DNA of 64,000 nt. Source: Legionella sp. GTDB taxonomy: Bacteria > Pseudomonadota > Gammaproteobacteria > Legionellales > Legionellaceae. Of this stretch, positions 7,369-19,600 are shown one piece after another. The position numbers were made by a program, and so were the translations under genes. The stretch covers positions 1 to 64,000 of the forward strand of contig JAFKHV010000015.1 of NCBI GenBank assembly GCA_017306715.1, in the 5' to 3' direction. Each line of letters opens with the position of its first letter. Within the stretch, counting starts at the first letter, position 1. The notes below the pieces were generated by a model. It had not been told where the DNA came from and did not search any database. It saw only the letters and a list, made by a program, of their open reading frames with translations.

Positions 7369-9937
7369 GTGTTACAGTAAACATGATGTAAAACTCTTCA
7401 AAGAACAGCTCAAAGCGGAATTTACTTTTCAAAGTAATGTAAGCCATACCATTCATAAATTAGTTCTCTTCATAGATGAGGTGTTAAGACACCTCTTTCA
7501 TAATTGTCATTTGCATAAAAAAAATAACTTTTGCCTTTTGGCTTTAGGCGGATATGGAAGAAGAGAATTATTTCTTTACTCTGATATCGACATTCTATTA
7601 CTGCATGCTCCTGATATCGATGCCACGGAATTGGAACTGGCGCAAAAATTTATTCAAAGCTGTTGGGATTTTGGTTTAGAAATTAGTCATCAAATTACTA
7701 CCGTCTCTGAATGCACTCAACTTGCTGCAGATAACATTTCCGTCATATCCAGTATTATGGATATGCACATGATATGCGGCCTTAGCGCTTTAATGGAGGA
7801 ATTAAGTTACAGAACTCATCCCCTTCATATGTGGAGTAGTCAGGAATTTTTCACGGCTAAGTTAAAAGAACAACATCAAAGGGATATTAAATACGGTGAA
7901 ACTGCTTACAATCTGGAGCCTAATGTAAAGTACGGCCAAGGTGGTTTACGTGATTTACAGATTCTCTTGAGTATTGGCAAACGTCATTACCATATAAAAA
8001 AACTTGCTGAGGGTTTAAATTTTGGATTTATTACAGAGAAAGAATATGAATTGTTAATGCGATGCCAGCATTTCCTTTGGCATGTTCGTTTTGCATTACA
8101 TTGCTTAGCTGATAAAGCAGAAGAACGGTTATCCTTTGATTATCAGATTAAATTAGCAAAATTTTTCGCTTACCAGGATCAGCCGCATTCTCTGGCAATC
8201 GAACAATTTATGAAGGACTACTTTAAAGTTATCAAAAAAAATCGAGAATTAAATGAGATGCTTTTGCTTTGGTTCGAAGAAAGCATCACCAACAGCTCCA
8301 AGCATCAAATTATACGCCTGGATGAAGAATTTCAGTTGTGTGATCAATATTTAGAAGTTCGGCATCCTCGAGTATTTAAAAATAATCCACCGAGCCTACT
8401 TAAGCTTTTTCTCTGGTTAGCAAGACGTCCTGATATAGACGGCATCCGCGCCGATACGATTCGTTTAATTCGTGAGTCCCTGTATTTAATCAACTCTCAC
8501 TTTAAAAAAGATGCTCGCTCAACTCATCTTTTTTTTGAACTCTTTAAAAATGGCCATGAACCCTACCATGCTTTACAAGCGATGAGTCGCTATGGGGTAC
8601 TTGCCCACTATATGGAGTGCTTTGCGCAGGTTACAGGACAAATGCAATATGATCTATTTCATGTATTTACTGTCGATCAACATACACTTTTTGTGATTCG
8701 TAATATTAGCCGATTTAAGCAAGCGCCTTATAGCCAGCATTTCCCACTGGCAGCACAATTAATGCGTTCCTTAGCAAAACCAGAAATCCTTTACTTAAGT
8801 GCTTTATTTCACGATATTGCCAAAGGTCGTGGTGGGGATCACTCAGAGCTTGGCGCTCTGGAAGCTGCACATTTTGCCCAAACTCATAAGATTGTAAGGG
8901 CAGATCAAAATTTGCTGGTATGGTTGGTACGACACCATCTCTTAATGTCCCAAACTGCACAGCGACATGATATCTACGACCCGCAAACTGTCGATACTTT
9001 TTGCCAAGCTTTACCTCATCCTCATTACCTAGACTATCTCTACCTACTCACTGTAGCCGATATTTGCGGAACGAATCCCAGTCTTTGGAATGCATGGAAA
9101 GATTCGTTATTAAAAGAATTGTATCGTGCAGCAAAACGCAGACTCGAACAACAAGTTGAAAAGCCGGATGAACGAAAACTCATCATCGCACAGAAAAAAT
9201 CCGCGCGACAATTATTAAAAAATCAACCTATTGATCCTAAAGAGATTAAGCGTTTATGGCAGCAACTAAGGGAGCGCTATTTCCTGCATGAATCGCCCGA
9301 GGTTATAGCACAACACACCCAAGCTATCCTTACTGCAAAATCGTTTCCTTTAATAATCATTATGCCCCACCACACTCAGGGCGGAACCGAAATATTCATC
9401 TACATGCCCCATCAAGATGCACGTTTTACTATTGTTACTACGGTATTGGCAAATTTTCAATTAACGATTCAGGAAGCGATTATTACCACGTGTAAAAATA
9501 ATTTTGATCTGGATACCTATATTGTTTTAGATCAACACAATCAGGCATTCATTGAACCCGCGGAGGTTGAGCTGGTACAGCAGGCATTGCAAAAGCAACT
9601 AAGCAAAATGAATCAATTACCCCTATTAACCAAACGTCGCCGTTCACGTTTATTAGCCCATTTCAAAGTAAAAACCCAAATCACCTACGAAGATAGTCAA
9701 CAATTAAAACAAACACGACTTTTCCTGGTGACGGGAGACCGCCCAGGATTATTGGCAACAGTAAGTCGCGTGTTTCTAGCACTGAATATTACGTTACACA
9801 ATGCAAAAATTGTTACTGCAGGGGAACGAGCTGAAGATACCTTTTATTTAGCAAATGCCCAACAGGAGCCGCTTAACAGTCAGCAAAAAGAACTCTTACA
9901 GCAGCGACTCATCGAGGAGTTATCTCAGAGTTACTAG
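7355..9937 (+). CDS. glnD: Bifunctional PII uridylyltransferase/uridylyl-removing enzyme
   Basis: Senses glutamine and adds or removes UMP on PII proteins, setting nitrogen assimilation. The nucleotidyltransferase motif GGYGRRELFLYSDIDIL lies at residues 65-81 with the catalytic Asp pair at 77 and 79. The HD phosphohydrolase motif is LFHDIAKGRGGDHSE near residue 486. Two C-terminal ACT domains follow (about 665-740 and 787-860, the second with GDRPGLLATVSR). The length of 860 residues is normal. It starts inside map with no own ribosome binding site, suggesting translational coupling. Glutamate synthase lies 6.7 kb downstream in the same pathway. Confidence 0.96.
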   Translation: MKNGKCYSKHDVKLFKEQLKAEFTFQSNVSHTIHKLVLFIDEVLRHLFHNCHLHKKNNFCLLALGGYGRRELFLYSDIDILLLHAPDIDATELELAQKFIQSCWDFGLEISHQITTVSECTQLAADNISVISSIMDMHMICGLSALMEELSYRTHPLHMWSSQEFFTAKLKEQHQRDIKYGETAYNLEPNVKYGQGGLRDLQILLSIGKRHYHIKKLAEGLNFGFITEKEYELLMRCQHFLWHVRFALHCLADKAEERLSFDYQIKLAKFFAYQDQPHSLAIEQFMKDYFKVIKKNRELNEMLLLWFEESITNSSKHQIIRLDEEFQLCDQYLEVRHPRVFKNNPPSLLKLFLWLARRPDIDGIRADTIRLIRESLYLINSHFKKDARSTHLFFELFKNGHEPYHALQAMSRYGVLAHYMECFAQVTGQMQYDLFHVFTVDQHTLFVIRNISRFKQAPYSQHFPLAAQLMRSLAKPEILYLSALFHDIAKGRGGDHSELGALEAAHFAQTHKIVRADQNLLVWLVRHHLLMSQTAQRHDIYDPQTVDTFCQALPHPHYLDYLYLLTVADICGTNPSLWNAWKDSLLKELYRAAKRRLEQQVEKPDERKLIIAQKKSARQLLKNQPIDPKEIKRLWQQLRERYFLHESPEVIAQHTQAILTAKSFPLIIIMPHHTQGGTEIFIYMPHQDARFTIVTTVLANFQLTIQEAIITTCKNNFDLDTYIVLDQHNQAFIEPAEVELVQQALQKQLSKMNQLPLLTKRRRSRLLAHFKVKTQITYEDSQQLKQTRLFLVTGDRPGLLATVSRVFLALNITLHNAKIVTAGERAEDTFYLANAQQEPLNSQQKELLQQRLIEELSQSY

Positions 9938-10016
9938 TCATTGAACACGTGCCGCGGGGGTAATAATGTCTCTTGATGCGCAAACTACAGAAAAAATTTT
10001 ATAAACCATCACCGGA

Positions 10017-10466
10017 TTAACGACGCTTTTGAAAAAACTGCGTTAACAGTTGCGCACACTCCTGTTGCATAATTCCCTCATCAATTTGCACTTGATGATT
10101 CAAGGGAAAACCATGTAATAAATTATACACCGAACCTGCAGCCCCAGCTTTAAAGTCACGGGTAGCAAAAACCAGGCGTTTAATGCGTGCATGGATAATG
10201 AGACCCGCACACATACAACACGGCTCCAAAGTCACGTATAATGTAGTATTCAACAAGCGGTGATTATTCATTTTTTTAGCCGCTTGTCGAATTACCAAAA
10301 CTTCGGCATGTCCTGCGGGGTCAGCCTGAGTTTCAACCGCATTACCCGCTGCAGCCAGTAATTGCCCTTGGTGATCCACCAATACCGCGCCGATGGGAAC
10401 TTCCCCATGCATCAGCGCTAAACTCGCCTGCTCATAAGCCTGCTGCATCCAGTACCAATCGTTCAT
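10017..10466 (-). CDS. tadA: tRNA-specific adenosine deaminase
   Basis: Converts A34 to inosine in the anticodon of tRNA-Arg(ACG). The 149-residue protein carries the zinc and catalytic motif HAEV near residue 53 and the PCCMCAG zinc pair near residue 83, the signature of TadA rather than of cytidine or guanine deaminases. It lies 11 bases downstream of guaA on the same strand, so it is probably the last gene of a guaB-guaA-tadA unit. Confidence 0.93.
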   Translation of the reverse strand: MNDWYWMQQAYEQASLALMHGEVPIGAVLVDHQGQLLAAAGNAVETQADPAGHAEVLVIRQAAKKMNNHRLLNTTLYVTLEPCCMCAGLIIHARIKRLVFATRDFKAGAAGSVYNLLHGFPLNHQVQIDEGIMQQECAQLLTQFFQKRR

Positions 10467-10477
10467 GAAGGCTTACA

Positions 10478-12054
10478 TTATTCCCATTCAATGGTCGCGG
10501 GGGGTTTACCTGATATATCATAAGTTACACGCGAGACCCCAGTTACTTCATTAATAATACGATTCGAAACCAGACCCAAGAACTCCCACGGCAAATGAGA
10601 CCAATGAGCCGTCATAAAGTCCACCGTTTCTACAGCACGTAAGCAAATCACATATTCATATTTACGCCCATCCCCCATAACGCCTACGCTTTTAACCGGT
10701 AGAAATACGGCAAATGCCTGGCTTACTTGTTGATACAAATCTGCTTTTTTTAATTCATCAATGAAAATAGCATCTGCTTTACGTAATATTTCTGCATAAT
10801 CCTTTTTAATTTCACCTAAAATACGCACGCCAAGTCCTGGACCTGGAAATGGATGACGATACACCATGTCATAGGGTAACCCCAACTCTAATCCCATGCG
10901 ACGCACTTCATCTTTAAATAGTTCACGTATAGGCTCTAACAGCTTTAAATGCAGGGTTTCAGGTAAACCGGCAACGTTATGATGAGATTTGATGACCACT
11001 GCCGCCCCATTGGTCGCAGTAGCCGCTGATTCAATAACATCAGGATAAATCGTTCCTTGTGCAAGCCAGGTAACACCCGGAATTTTGTGCGCCTCCGCAT
11101 CAAAAACCTCAATGAAGGTGCGGCCAATAATTTTCCTCTTATCTTCAGGACAGGTAACACCGGCTAATGCCGTTAGAAATTGCTCTTCCGCGTTGACTGC
11201 AATAACACGAATTCCCATGTGTTTATTGAACATGGTCATAACTTCATGTGCTTCGTTTAAACGCAAAAGTCCCGTATCGACAAACACACAAATGAGCTGA
11301 TCCCCAATTGCTTTATGTAAAAGGGCTGCGACTACAGAAGAGTCAACACCACCGGACAGGCCCAGAAGCACTTTTTCATTCCCTACACTTTGACGAATAT
11401 GCTGGATGGTTTCATCAATAATCATTTCTGAAGTCCAATCCGTAGCCGCCTGACAGATATCCACGACAAATCGTTCTAATATGCGCAAGCCTTGTATAGT
11501 ATGAGTTACCTCTGGATGAAACTGCAGCCCATACCAATGACGCTCTTCGTTTGCCATTCCGGCAATGGGTGCGTTACGGGTAGCACAGAGCACTTTAAAA
11601 TCTGGAGGTAGCCGCGTCACTTTATCCCCATGACTCATCCATACATCCAGCAATCCATCTCCTTCAGCAGAAACACGATCTTCAATCCCTGCCAATAATT
11701 TACTATGCCCCTCTAATTTTAATTCTGCATAACCAAATTCGCGTAAGTCAGAGGATTGGACTTCTCCACCTAATTGCGCCGCCATCGTTTGCATACCATA
11801 ACAAATACCGAGCAGTGGAACGCTATGATTAAAAACCCAATCCGGAGCTCGAGGATTGCTATGGAGGGTTACCGTCGCAGGGCCTCCAGATAAAATGATC
11901 CCGCAAGGATTAAGTTGTAGCGCACGATCTTCTGTCAGATTGTAGGGATGAATTTCACAGTAAACCCCTAGATCACGAATACGACGCGCGATAAGCTGTG
12001 TGTATTGAGAGCCAAAATCCAGGATAAGTATCGGATGCTGTTTTAATTCGTTCA

Positions 12055-12055
<1 letters not shown>
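10478..12055 (-). CDS. guaA: GMP synthase (glutamine-hydrolysing)
   Basis: Makes GMP from XMP with glutamine and ATP. The N-terminal glutamine amidotransferase has LLGICYGMQ (nucleophile Cys) and LQFHPEV (catalytic His). The ATP pyrophosphatase P-loop is [12 protein letters not shown] near residue 232, and the C-terminal dimerisation domain ends in KPPATIEWE, as in nearly all GuaA. The length of 525 residues is normal. Its ATG shares one base with the guaB stop (TAATG), so translation is coupled. Confidence 0.98.
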
Positions 12056-13527
<1,472 letters not shown>

Positions 13528-13709
13528 TTAGCTCTCATCAGAATGGTTAAAATTAACCAAACAGTATACTACAAAAGCTAAAACAGGGGAACTAGCTTGT
13601 GTTTATTTCCTGCGAAAAATCAATGGACATCTTATTTGTCTTTCCCGCTCTAGGAGTGGTAAAAGACAGCATCGTTTGCGCTGATCAGCATTTGATCACA
13701 TAAATAAAG

Positions 13710-16421
13710 TTATGTAGTAGCCAATGGCTCCCGCAAAGTAAATACTGAATCCATATTATCAAGAATTTGTTCTGACCTTGTTTTAAGACTAAATAGTCCT
13801 AATGCATATAAGGGCAACGAAATAGGCAACATCAGTAAGGCAACAATCAATTTAGCCATGAGCTTCCCCCACTGTCGATGTTGTTCTAAAACTGGTTTCG
13901 CGGCTCCAATTGCATTTTGACATTCCATTTTAAATTCATTCCATGCTTGGGTATCCATATTACTTTGCGACAATAGCGTTATCGCGCGACCACATCGATT
14001 TAATAGTTTATCTGCGGTCTCGTTTACGCTCGCATCCTTATATTTTTCAAGACTATTATGATAATGGGTTGCCATGCAATGATACGCGTATTGAAACTTT
14101 TTAAATGCTTCTGCTAGATTATTATCTTTGCAGGACATTGCTGACATTATTTGATTGCTTACAGTATCCAAGTATTTATTTTGAGTACAAGATACGAACG
14201 AAAGCACATTATCGTACTCGGGCGCTGCAATTTCCCTTAAAGCTTCTTTTTGAACAGACAAAGGCTGACAAGACAAATTAATCAATAAGTTGGATGCGTC
14301 AAAATCAGGATTTAATTTATAACAAAAATCGATACAATTAAATCCATCTGCATTTCGTAGGGTAGGCACAGCCCCAGAGATTAACAATTCATCAACCACC
14401 TGCTCAAACCCACCTTTGATGGCCAGATGTAATGCTGTGTTGGAATCGGCGCCTGTCGCATTCACATCTACCCCGTGCTCGATTAATATATCAACAACAT
14501 CATTATGACCTTTATCTGCAGCCCCGTGCAGCGCATTATTTCCGAGCTCATCAACAGCATGAATATCAACGTTGTAAGCAAGTAGTCTGCGCACGCTGTC
14601 TGATTCCCCAAGTCGCGCAGCAAAAAATAAGGGTTTAGTCTTGCGAATGAGGGTATCGACGTGTTTTTTGTCCTCGATTGTATCCAGCTCAATAATCAAT
14701 TCAGCGAACAAATCAGTGCGCTCGCTTGCCACATAATCAATAACTGAAGAATAAAGTCCATTATTTACATACTTTAAGCATTCACTTTGTTCTGCGAGTG
14801 GCAACCGTAACATGTGCTTGAGAAATAAATTTAAATAACGAAAATGTCCGCGTAAGACTATATCAAAAGCATTACGATTGAATTCATCTCGGATCATCAA
14901 GTTTGAGTGTTTTAACAGATATTCAGTCAACTCATCAGATTGGTTATGGATAACGGCATAATGTAATGCGGTATAACCATGTACGTCTTTCGACTGTGAG
15001 TCAGCACCTTGTTCCAGTAGAAATTGGACTATATCAAAATGACCACTAATTACTGCAGTATGCAAAGGCCGAACCTCCCATTCTTCGTATGCATTGAGAT
15101 CAGCACCCCAGTCCATGAGGAGTTTAACAATAGGTAACCGTCCGTTTCTCGCAGCACAAACAAGAGCGCTACCCTGTGTTACATGTCGATATTGAGTTGC
15201 GGCTTTTTTTGTATAACGATCTAGTTCAAATTCAGTAAGCGCATCTTGCTCGTAGATCAATGCATATTGGAGGGCATTATTGCAAAGTGAATTTTCAAAA
15301 ATAAATTGCTCCTGGGCTGAATCTAAATCTGAAGTAAGAGGTAAAATATGTCTGGGTAATTTATTGTAATCTATCCCTAGCTTTAATTTATTGGGGTTTA
15401 CCAAAGCATCCTCTAAATTAATTTTTTGTTCTTGTAATGTCGCGTGCGCCTCAGACGCGCTCTGATTAAAATCTTCCAAAATTTTATTTAAATCACTTGC
15501 GATAACTTGAACACAGTAAATACTACCTTGGGTTAAACCCGTATAGGGTTCAAACAAAAGTTTAAGGTTTGCTTCTAAATCGGGCATTCGCTTAAAATAT
15601 TTTGTTCTTTTTTTAGGATCGAGACTCTGCCAATAGTCATTGAATAACGCAATACCTATATTAGCCTCCGTGCCCGCTTTGTATTCAGAGCCAGACCCTT
15701 TAGCAACTCCTCCAGCCCATAAAGAGGCAACTAATTGGGTTAATTTAGCACTTATTTCAGGTCCATTCAGTCTAGAATGATTATGGGAAACAACAGCATC
15801 AAAATAATTTTGAGTTTGCACAGAATGATTTCTTAATCGTTTCACTTCTGCTTTGGAAAGAAAATCATAAGAGTCTCCAACCAAATGACGAAATCTCCCT
15901 GTATCGGATACAGCAGCCTGTTCAATACATTTTTTTACCGGAATAAATAATCGCTGATCATCGGATAAAACAAATTCATAGAGCTTGAAGCTATGTATAT
16001 TCTCGTTATAAATATCCTCAGAATAAGCAAGGGTTGGCATAAGGATGAAATAAGGCCCTGCGCCAGGAGTTAAGGCTTGGATATCAGCAGTAGTTTGCGC
16101 ACTTGGTGCAATTGCTTGGGCTATCTGTAAGCAAAACTGATTCACATCATCAAAAGGTTTACATGTGTAGCATAAACGGCTAAACCGAATGCGCTCCCAA
16201 CGTGCTCTTAAAACCTCTGATAAATTTTGATTTAGAGCATCAAAATCTGGTTTCTGTTGATTCAGCAAGGGCTTGAAGCAGTCCTTAAATTCGGACAGGG
16301 TAAAGAGTTTTTCAAATAGCTCCAGTCTTTTTTCAGTGCTATTGGGCTGCTTTTCAATTAATTTCTGTTCAAGAGTCTTAATTTCCTTGTATAGTCGCCT
16401 TATCTCATCTAACGAAAGCAT
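13710..16421 (-). CDS. Ankyrin-repeat protein, candidate effector
   Basis: The 903-residue protein has two ankyrin blocks. Block 1 spans about residues 417-535 (RPLHTAVISGHFDIVQFLLE, GYTALHYAV). Block 2 spans about 595-705 (NNALHGAADKGHNDVVDIL, NTALHLAIKGGFEQVV). The N-terminal 400 residues are not recognised. A hydrophobic segment near 865-885 (LMAKLIVALLMLPISLPLYA) could anchor it in a membrane. Ankyrin proteins with such layouts are common among Dot/Icm-secreted Legionella proteins, but secretion is an inference. It stands alone, 182 bases from guaB. An incomplete hairpin without a T-run lies downstream at about 13636-13668. Confidence 0.8.
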   Translation of the reverse strand: MLSLDEIRRLYKEIKTLEQKLIEKQPNSTEKRLELFEKLFTLSEFKDCFKPLLNQQKPDFDALNQNLSEVLRARWERIRFSRLCYTCKPFDDVNQFCLQIAQAIAPSAQTTADIQALTPGAGPYFILMPTLAYSEDIYNENIHSFKLYEFVLSDDQRLFIPVKKCIEQAAVSDTGRFRHLVGDSYDFLSKAEVKRLRNHSVQTQNYFDAVVSHNHSRLNGPEISAKLTQLVASLWAGGVAKGSGSEYKAGTEANIGIALFNDYWQSLDPKKRTKYFKRMPDLEANLKLLFEPYTGLTQGSIYCVQVIASDLNKILEDFNQSASEAHATLQEQKINLEDALVNPNKLKLGIDYNKLPRHILPLTSDLDSAQEQFIFENSLCNNALQYALIYEQDALTEFELDRYTKKAATQYRHVTQGSALVCAARNGRLPIVKLLMDWGADLNAYEEWEVRPLHTAVISGHFDIVQFLLEQGADSQSKDVHGYTALHYAVIHNQSDELTEYLLKHSNLMIRDEFNRNAFDIVLRGHFRYLNLFLKHMLRLPLAEQSECLKYVNNGLYSSVIDYVASERTDLFAELIIELDTIEDKKHVDTLIRKTKPLFFAARLGESDSVRRLLAYNVDIHAVDELGNNALHGAADKGHNDVVDILIEHGVDVNATGADSNTALHLAIKGGFEQVVDELLISGAVPTLRNADGFNCIDFCYKLNPDFDASNLLINLSCQPLSVQKEALREIAAPEYDNVLSFVSCTQNKYLDTVSNQIMSAMSCKDNNLAEAFKKFQYAYHCMATHYHNSLEKYKDASVNETADKLLNRCGRAITLLSQSNMDTQAWNEFKMECQNAIGAAKPVLEQHRQWGKLMAKLIVALLMLPISLPLYALGLFSLKTRSEQILDNMDSVFTLREPLATT

Positions 16422-16535
16422 AGCTCATCACAACCGTTCGTAAATTGTAGAAATATTATACATGATTTTTTTTAGCACTCATATTGGTTCTTTACTCCCT
16501 GGACAAATTTAACCCAAGAATTATGAATACCCGCT

Positions 16536-16595
16536 GACTTGTTCCAGTGAAGCTATAATGTATGTGCTATAATGTTTTTTACATGAACTTATCTT
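16536..16595 (+). promoter_or_regulatory. Possible promoter region of gltBD
   Basis: Two TATAAT boxes occur 15 bases apart (at about 16554 and 16569) in the repeated string GCTATAATG. No convincing -35 box at 17 bases was found. A small stem, CTTATC-TTTAA-GATAAG, follows at about 16589-16605. Confidence 0.3.
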
Positions 16596-16639
16596 TAAGA
16601 TAAGCATCATATCGCCCTTTTATTCACTGGATAGCCAAT

Positions 16640-19600
16640 GTGACGCAGAGACCAAATCCCTTAATTGATGTCTCTTCCCAGCGCGAATCCTGTGCATGTG
16701 GGGTCGGCCTTGTGGTGCATTTTTCGACCCAAAACCAATTAGAATCGTCACATGAGCTGGTGAAAGAAGCTTTAAGTCACTTGGCAAACTTCCACTATCG
16801 GTCGGGTTTTAATGATGTAACTTCGGAAAGTGACGGCTCTGGAATCCGCTTTTATGGATTGTCGACGTTTTTTTTTAACAAATTACTTAGCCGGGGTGAG
16901 TTTAATGCGGCAAACCTGCCGCCACTTGAAGCAGGAACCTATGCGATTGGTCAATTTTTCTTACCTGAAAATAAAATACAACAAGACAAAGCAAGAGAAC
17001 TAATTTGTAGAAGCGCCGAAAAAAAAGGGTTCATTATTCGCGGCTGGCGCGATTTACGCAAAGCAATGAATTGCGATTTACTTTCAAAATCCGCTCGGAA
17101 AAAAATGCCTGCCATTTGGCAGGCACTGATACAACGGGAAGAACACACTAAATTACGAGAACGCAGCCTGCTTGAGTTAAGTATCGCACTCTATCATCAA
17201 GCATATAAGAAACGCATATTCTTTCATACCCTTAGTTTAAGCTGCGAAAAAATTGTTTATAAAGGAATGATTCCACCGGACTTACTTAAAGAAATCTACC
17301 TGGATCTCCAAGATGCTGACTTTACGGCCTATGCTGCTGATTTTCACGCACGCTTTGCCACCAATACGAGCACCTTGTGGTCCAACTCCCAACCATGTCC
17401 TCACTTTATAAGCCACAATGGTGAACTAAACTCTGCTCCTGCAAATGCCCGTGAGATGAGTAGCGAATTAAATAAATATCAATTTAAGGGAATTTATCCC
17501 AATCAGCAGCTCTCTGATTCAATGCAATTTGACGCAGATTTAGCCAATCAAATTGTTATGAAGCAAATTACTTTAGCTGAGGCTATGGTACGCCTGATGC
17601 AACCATCCGCACCGAGTTATCCCACTGAAGTTGAAGCAATGTTGCAATTATGGAGTGCCGAACGCACCCCCTACAATGGCCCTGCTTTTATTGTGGCCGG
17701 GGCTGAACGTCATTTTATGGCTAAATTAGATACAATGGGACTGCGCCCTTCTCGCTGGTGCAGAATTATCGATAAAAGCGGGAGGCAACGCATTTACGTG
17801 GCCTCGGATGATTTTATAAATCCAAATAATGACGACCTTGTAGAAAAAGGCCATCTTGAACCTGGGGGCATGCTCCTCATTACCCCCGAGGGCAATCTTC
17901 TCAATACTGCGAGCATCCTTGAAAAAATTTCAAGACGTTATGCACGAGATAATCCAAAACATTTTACGCATAAAGCATCACAAACGCTCCATCTTTTACC
18001 ACAAGAACCTGTACCGTTGCCGTTCTTTCTTTCAGGCAATGAGCTTAACCGAATTTTATATGCCAGTGGCTGGGATTTCGAAGCGGAGGAGCAGGTGGTG
18101 CGTTATATGGCAGAATATGGCATTGAGCGCACAGCAGCCATGGGGGATGATACCAACATACTTTATACCAGCCATCGCCCGCCCCATCCTTCTTATTTCT
18201 TTCATCAATTATTTGCCCAGGTTTCTGCCCCGCCTCTGGATTCGATTAAAGAACGGGAACGATTTTCCTTAACGGTTAATTTAGGGCGTATACATCAGGA
18301 AATCATGGAGTCAGTATGGCAGCTTAGATCACCGGTATTAGCGGTACATGAACTCTTTGTTATCCAATCTCTACCACAAACCGTAATGATTCCAATCCAT
18401 AATCCGCTTTTTGCCAAGAGTCAAAAAAATTCACTCTTAAACTCGATAATGGAATTTACCGCACGACTCACAGCACATATTCAAGAACATGATGGCGGTA
18501 TTCTCATTCTTAGCGACCAGGAGCGCAGTCAATGGCAAATAGCTCTTCCTGATCTAATCGCCGTAGCTTTAGCGCGCGCGATACTCGCAGCTCATAAAAA
18601 AGATGGCGACTTTGCTGTGATCATCGATTCTTATCAAATTCATGGACCCCATCAAGCCTCGACATTATTAGCCCTAGGTGCAAAAGCCCTTTACCCCCGT
18701 GGAGCCTATGCCAAAATTCATACACTTTTCGCAGAGCCTGCTTCTTACTGTGTTCGCTATCGTGAGGCACTGCAAAAATGCCTACTAAAAACAATGGGCA
18801 AAATGGGAATCACCGACGTAAATAATTACATTAGTGGCGATTTGTTGGGCGCTATCGGTTTAGATTTAGAGTTTGTGATCTCTGATGAAATAACTTTGGC
18901 TTCTATTTTCCCAGGTATTACCTCACCGTTTAAGGGTTTAAATTTACTGGAGATATTAACCGAGTGGTTTAAGCGCCATCAGGTTGCATACAATTATCAA
19001 CACGATTTTTCCATGTTACCGCGCTCTGGATATTACATGCCCGAAAAAAAAGGAGTGAAACATGGATACGGCCCACCGGTTATTAATGCGTTTACCGATT
19101 GGATGAAAGAAGAGACGCTAAAAGCCATAACCTATCAATTACATCGGCGTTTGCACCAACAAGGATACAGCGATTTTATTAGTGACTTACAAAACTATAC
19201 TATTGAAAAAGGTTTTATCGATCCAAGTTACAAAAATAGAGCAGGCTTTTACCCTGTAGAGTATTTAGAGCGCGCCGAGCCTTCAATGGCATTTACGCAG
19301 CTCATGGAACAAATCGATGCTTATAATCAACGACACCCCACAGCGTTACGCGATTATCTTGTTATCAAAACGGATAGAACGGCTTTAACCACCCGAGTAA
19401 ACATGCAAACTACGGCAGAAATCCGAGCTTGTTTATACGCCGGAAGTATGAGCCAAGGAGCACTGACTGTAGCAAACCCGGAAGAACCGGAACGGCTTAA
19501 AGCCCATGAAACGTTAACTCGCGGTATGAATGCTGTAGGCACCCAATCGGCCTCGGGTGAGGGAGGCGAAGCCGAGGCGGATCTTACACATCGGTTGACG

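Noticed and set aside
13636..13668. Hairpin TGTCTTT...AAAGACA downstream of the ankyrin gene as a terminator
   Set aside because: The stem has a mismatch and no T-run follows on the minus strand.
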